Positions 4,647 to 5,410 of a DNA stretch of 5,410 nucleotides are shown piece by piece (position 1 is the first letter of the stretch; every line of letters starts with the position of its first letter). The translations under genes and the position numbers were made by a program. Origin of the DNA: Polynucleobacter meluiroseus (GTDB taxonomy: Bacteria > Bacteroidota > Bacteroidia > Flavobacteriales_D > Crocinitomicaceae); the NCBI GenBank assembly GCA_943328715.2, contig CALQBB020000086.1, positions 1 through 5,410 on the forward strand. The letters are read 5' to 3'. Under the pieces are notes generated by a model. That model had not been told where the DNA came from, searched no databases, and saw only the letters and a list, made by a program, of their open reading frames with translations.

Positions 4647-5410
4647 ATGAAATTCGCTACAAAAGCTATCCACGCTGGTGTTCATCCAGATCCAACGACA
4701 GGTGCCATTATGACACCTATTTACCAAACTTCAACGTACGTTCAAGATGGCGTTGGAAATCACAAGGGATACGAATACTCGCGTACGCAAAATCCCACCC
4801 GTCATGCACTTGAAAAGAACATCGCGGCGATTGAAAACGGGAAGTTTGGCGCTTGTTTTGGTTCGGGACTAGCAGCCATTGATTGTGTGTTAAAAATGTT
4901 GAATCCTGGTGATGAAGTTATTTCAACAAATGACTTGTACGGAGGATCCTACCGTATATTTAGAACAATCTTCGAGAAATATGGCATTAAATTTCATTTT
5001 GTGAATATGCAAGATGTGGATGCTGTTGCAGCCTTGGTTAATGAAAACACCAAAATGATTTGGGTAGAAACCCCGACAAATCCTATGATGAACATCGTAG
5101 ACATCGAAGCCATGGCGAAAATTTCCAAAGCAGCCGGTGCGATGCTGTGTGTCGATAATACCTTTGCAACTCCATATTTACAAAATCCCTTAGACTTAGG
5201 TGCTGATGTGGTGATGCATTCCGTAACGAAATACCTTGGTGGACATTCAGATGTTGTCATGGGTGCATTGGTTTGTTCGGATGAGAACATCGCTAACGAA
5301 ATGTACCGTATTCAAAATTCTACAGGTGCGGTAACTGCTCCTATGGATTCATTCTTAGTGTTACGTGGCATTAAAACGCTTCATTTACGCGTTCAACGTC
5401 ATTGCGAGAA
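4647..5410 (+). CDS. Cystathionine gamma-synthase/gamma-lyase family PLP enzyme, N-terminal 254 residues (3' end outside window)
   Basis: A cytoplasmic fold-type I PLP enzyme of the Cys/Met metabolism family. The synthase joins an activated homoserine with cysteine to give cystathionine (towards methionine); the lyase splits cystathionine to cysteine, 2-oxobutyrate and ammonia. The frame is open from the ATG at 4647 to the window end; complete members are about 380-400 residues, so roughly a third is missing. Visible features are TPIYQTSTY at 23-31, YEYSRTQNPTR at 42-52 (Tyr44 and Arg46 contact the PLP phosphate of the neighbouring subunit), GSGLAAI at 72-78, Tyr98 in DLYGGSYR (stacks on PLP), ETPTNP at 141-146, Asp170 in VDNTFATPY (pairs with the PLP nitrogen), and HSVTKYLGGHSD at 191-202 with Lys195 as the PLP-binding lysine. 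Synthase and lyase are hard to tell apart by sequence. Glu43 before Tyr44 matches the Glu of human gamma-lyase, while E. coli synthase has Asp, a weak hint towards lyase activity. No Shine-Dalgarno sequence precedes the ATG. Confidence 0.93.
   Translation, partial: MKFATKAIHAGVHPDPTTGAIMTPIYQTSTYVQDGVGNHKGYEYSRTQNPTRHALEKNIAAIENGKFGACFGSGLAAIDCVLKMLNPGDEVISTNDLYGGSYRIFRTIFEKYGIKFHFVNMQDVDAVAALVNENTKMIWVETPTNPMMNIVDIEAMAKISKAAGAMLCVDNTFATPYLQNPLDLGADVVMHSVTKYLGGHSDVVMGALVCSDENIANEMYRIQNSTGAVTAPMDSFLVLRGIKTLHLRVQRHCE

Overview
The window is AT-rich and gene-dense, with every gene on the + strand, and it looks like chromosomal DNA of a Bacteroidota bacterium, probably order Flavobacteriales (a Crocinitomicaceae/Fluviicola-like lineage is a guess). 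The evidence is promoters of the Bacteroidota type (-7 box TAnnTTTG, once with a properly spaced TTTG at -33), no Shine-Dalgarno sequence before any visible start codon, a lipoprotein with the GCTD...DD..C cassette common in Bacteroidota secreted proteins, and a flavobacterial style of membrane pyrophosphatase.

Layout: (1) 1-333, the 3' end of recA, closed by a strong terminator. (2) 431-1138, a lipoprotein with a GCTD cassette and a DUF5011-like Ig domain, closed by a strong terminator. (3) 1238-1534, a short thioredoxin whose -7 box ends four bases before its ATG, so its mRNA is probably leaderless. (4) 1630-4155, a K+-dependent membrane pyrophosphatase (hppA) with its own complete promoter and terminator. 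Its sequence fits a proton pump of the Flavobacterium johnsoniae type, and it carries an extra tail of about 110 residues rich in Cys and Met. (5) 4261-4614, an alkyltransferase-like protein (ATL) in which Ala replaces the methyl-accepting Cys, again with a -7 box four bases before the ATG. (6) 4647 to the window end, the N-terminal two thirds of a cystathionine gamma-synthase/lyase-family PLP enzyme.

The genes do not form one pathway. They look like separate short transcription units: three intrinsic terminators separate four blocks, and a -7-like box precedes each of the five genes whose start is visible. recA and the ATL both act in DNA damage handling, but three other genes lie between them. 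No intergenic stretch exceeds 300 bases; the longest gaps (about 95-105 bases) hold only the terminators and promoters listed. I saw no tRNA, rRNA, CRISPR array, insertion sequence or phage gene.

The most notable items are the Cys/Met-rich tail on the pyrophosphatase, the shifted coupling glutamate in that pump, and the two predicted leaderless genes with identical promoter-to-ATG spacing. I found no convincing new multi-gene system.
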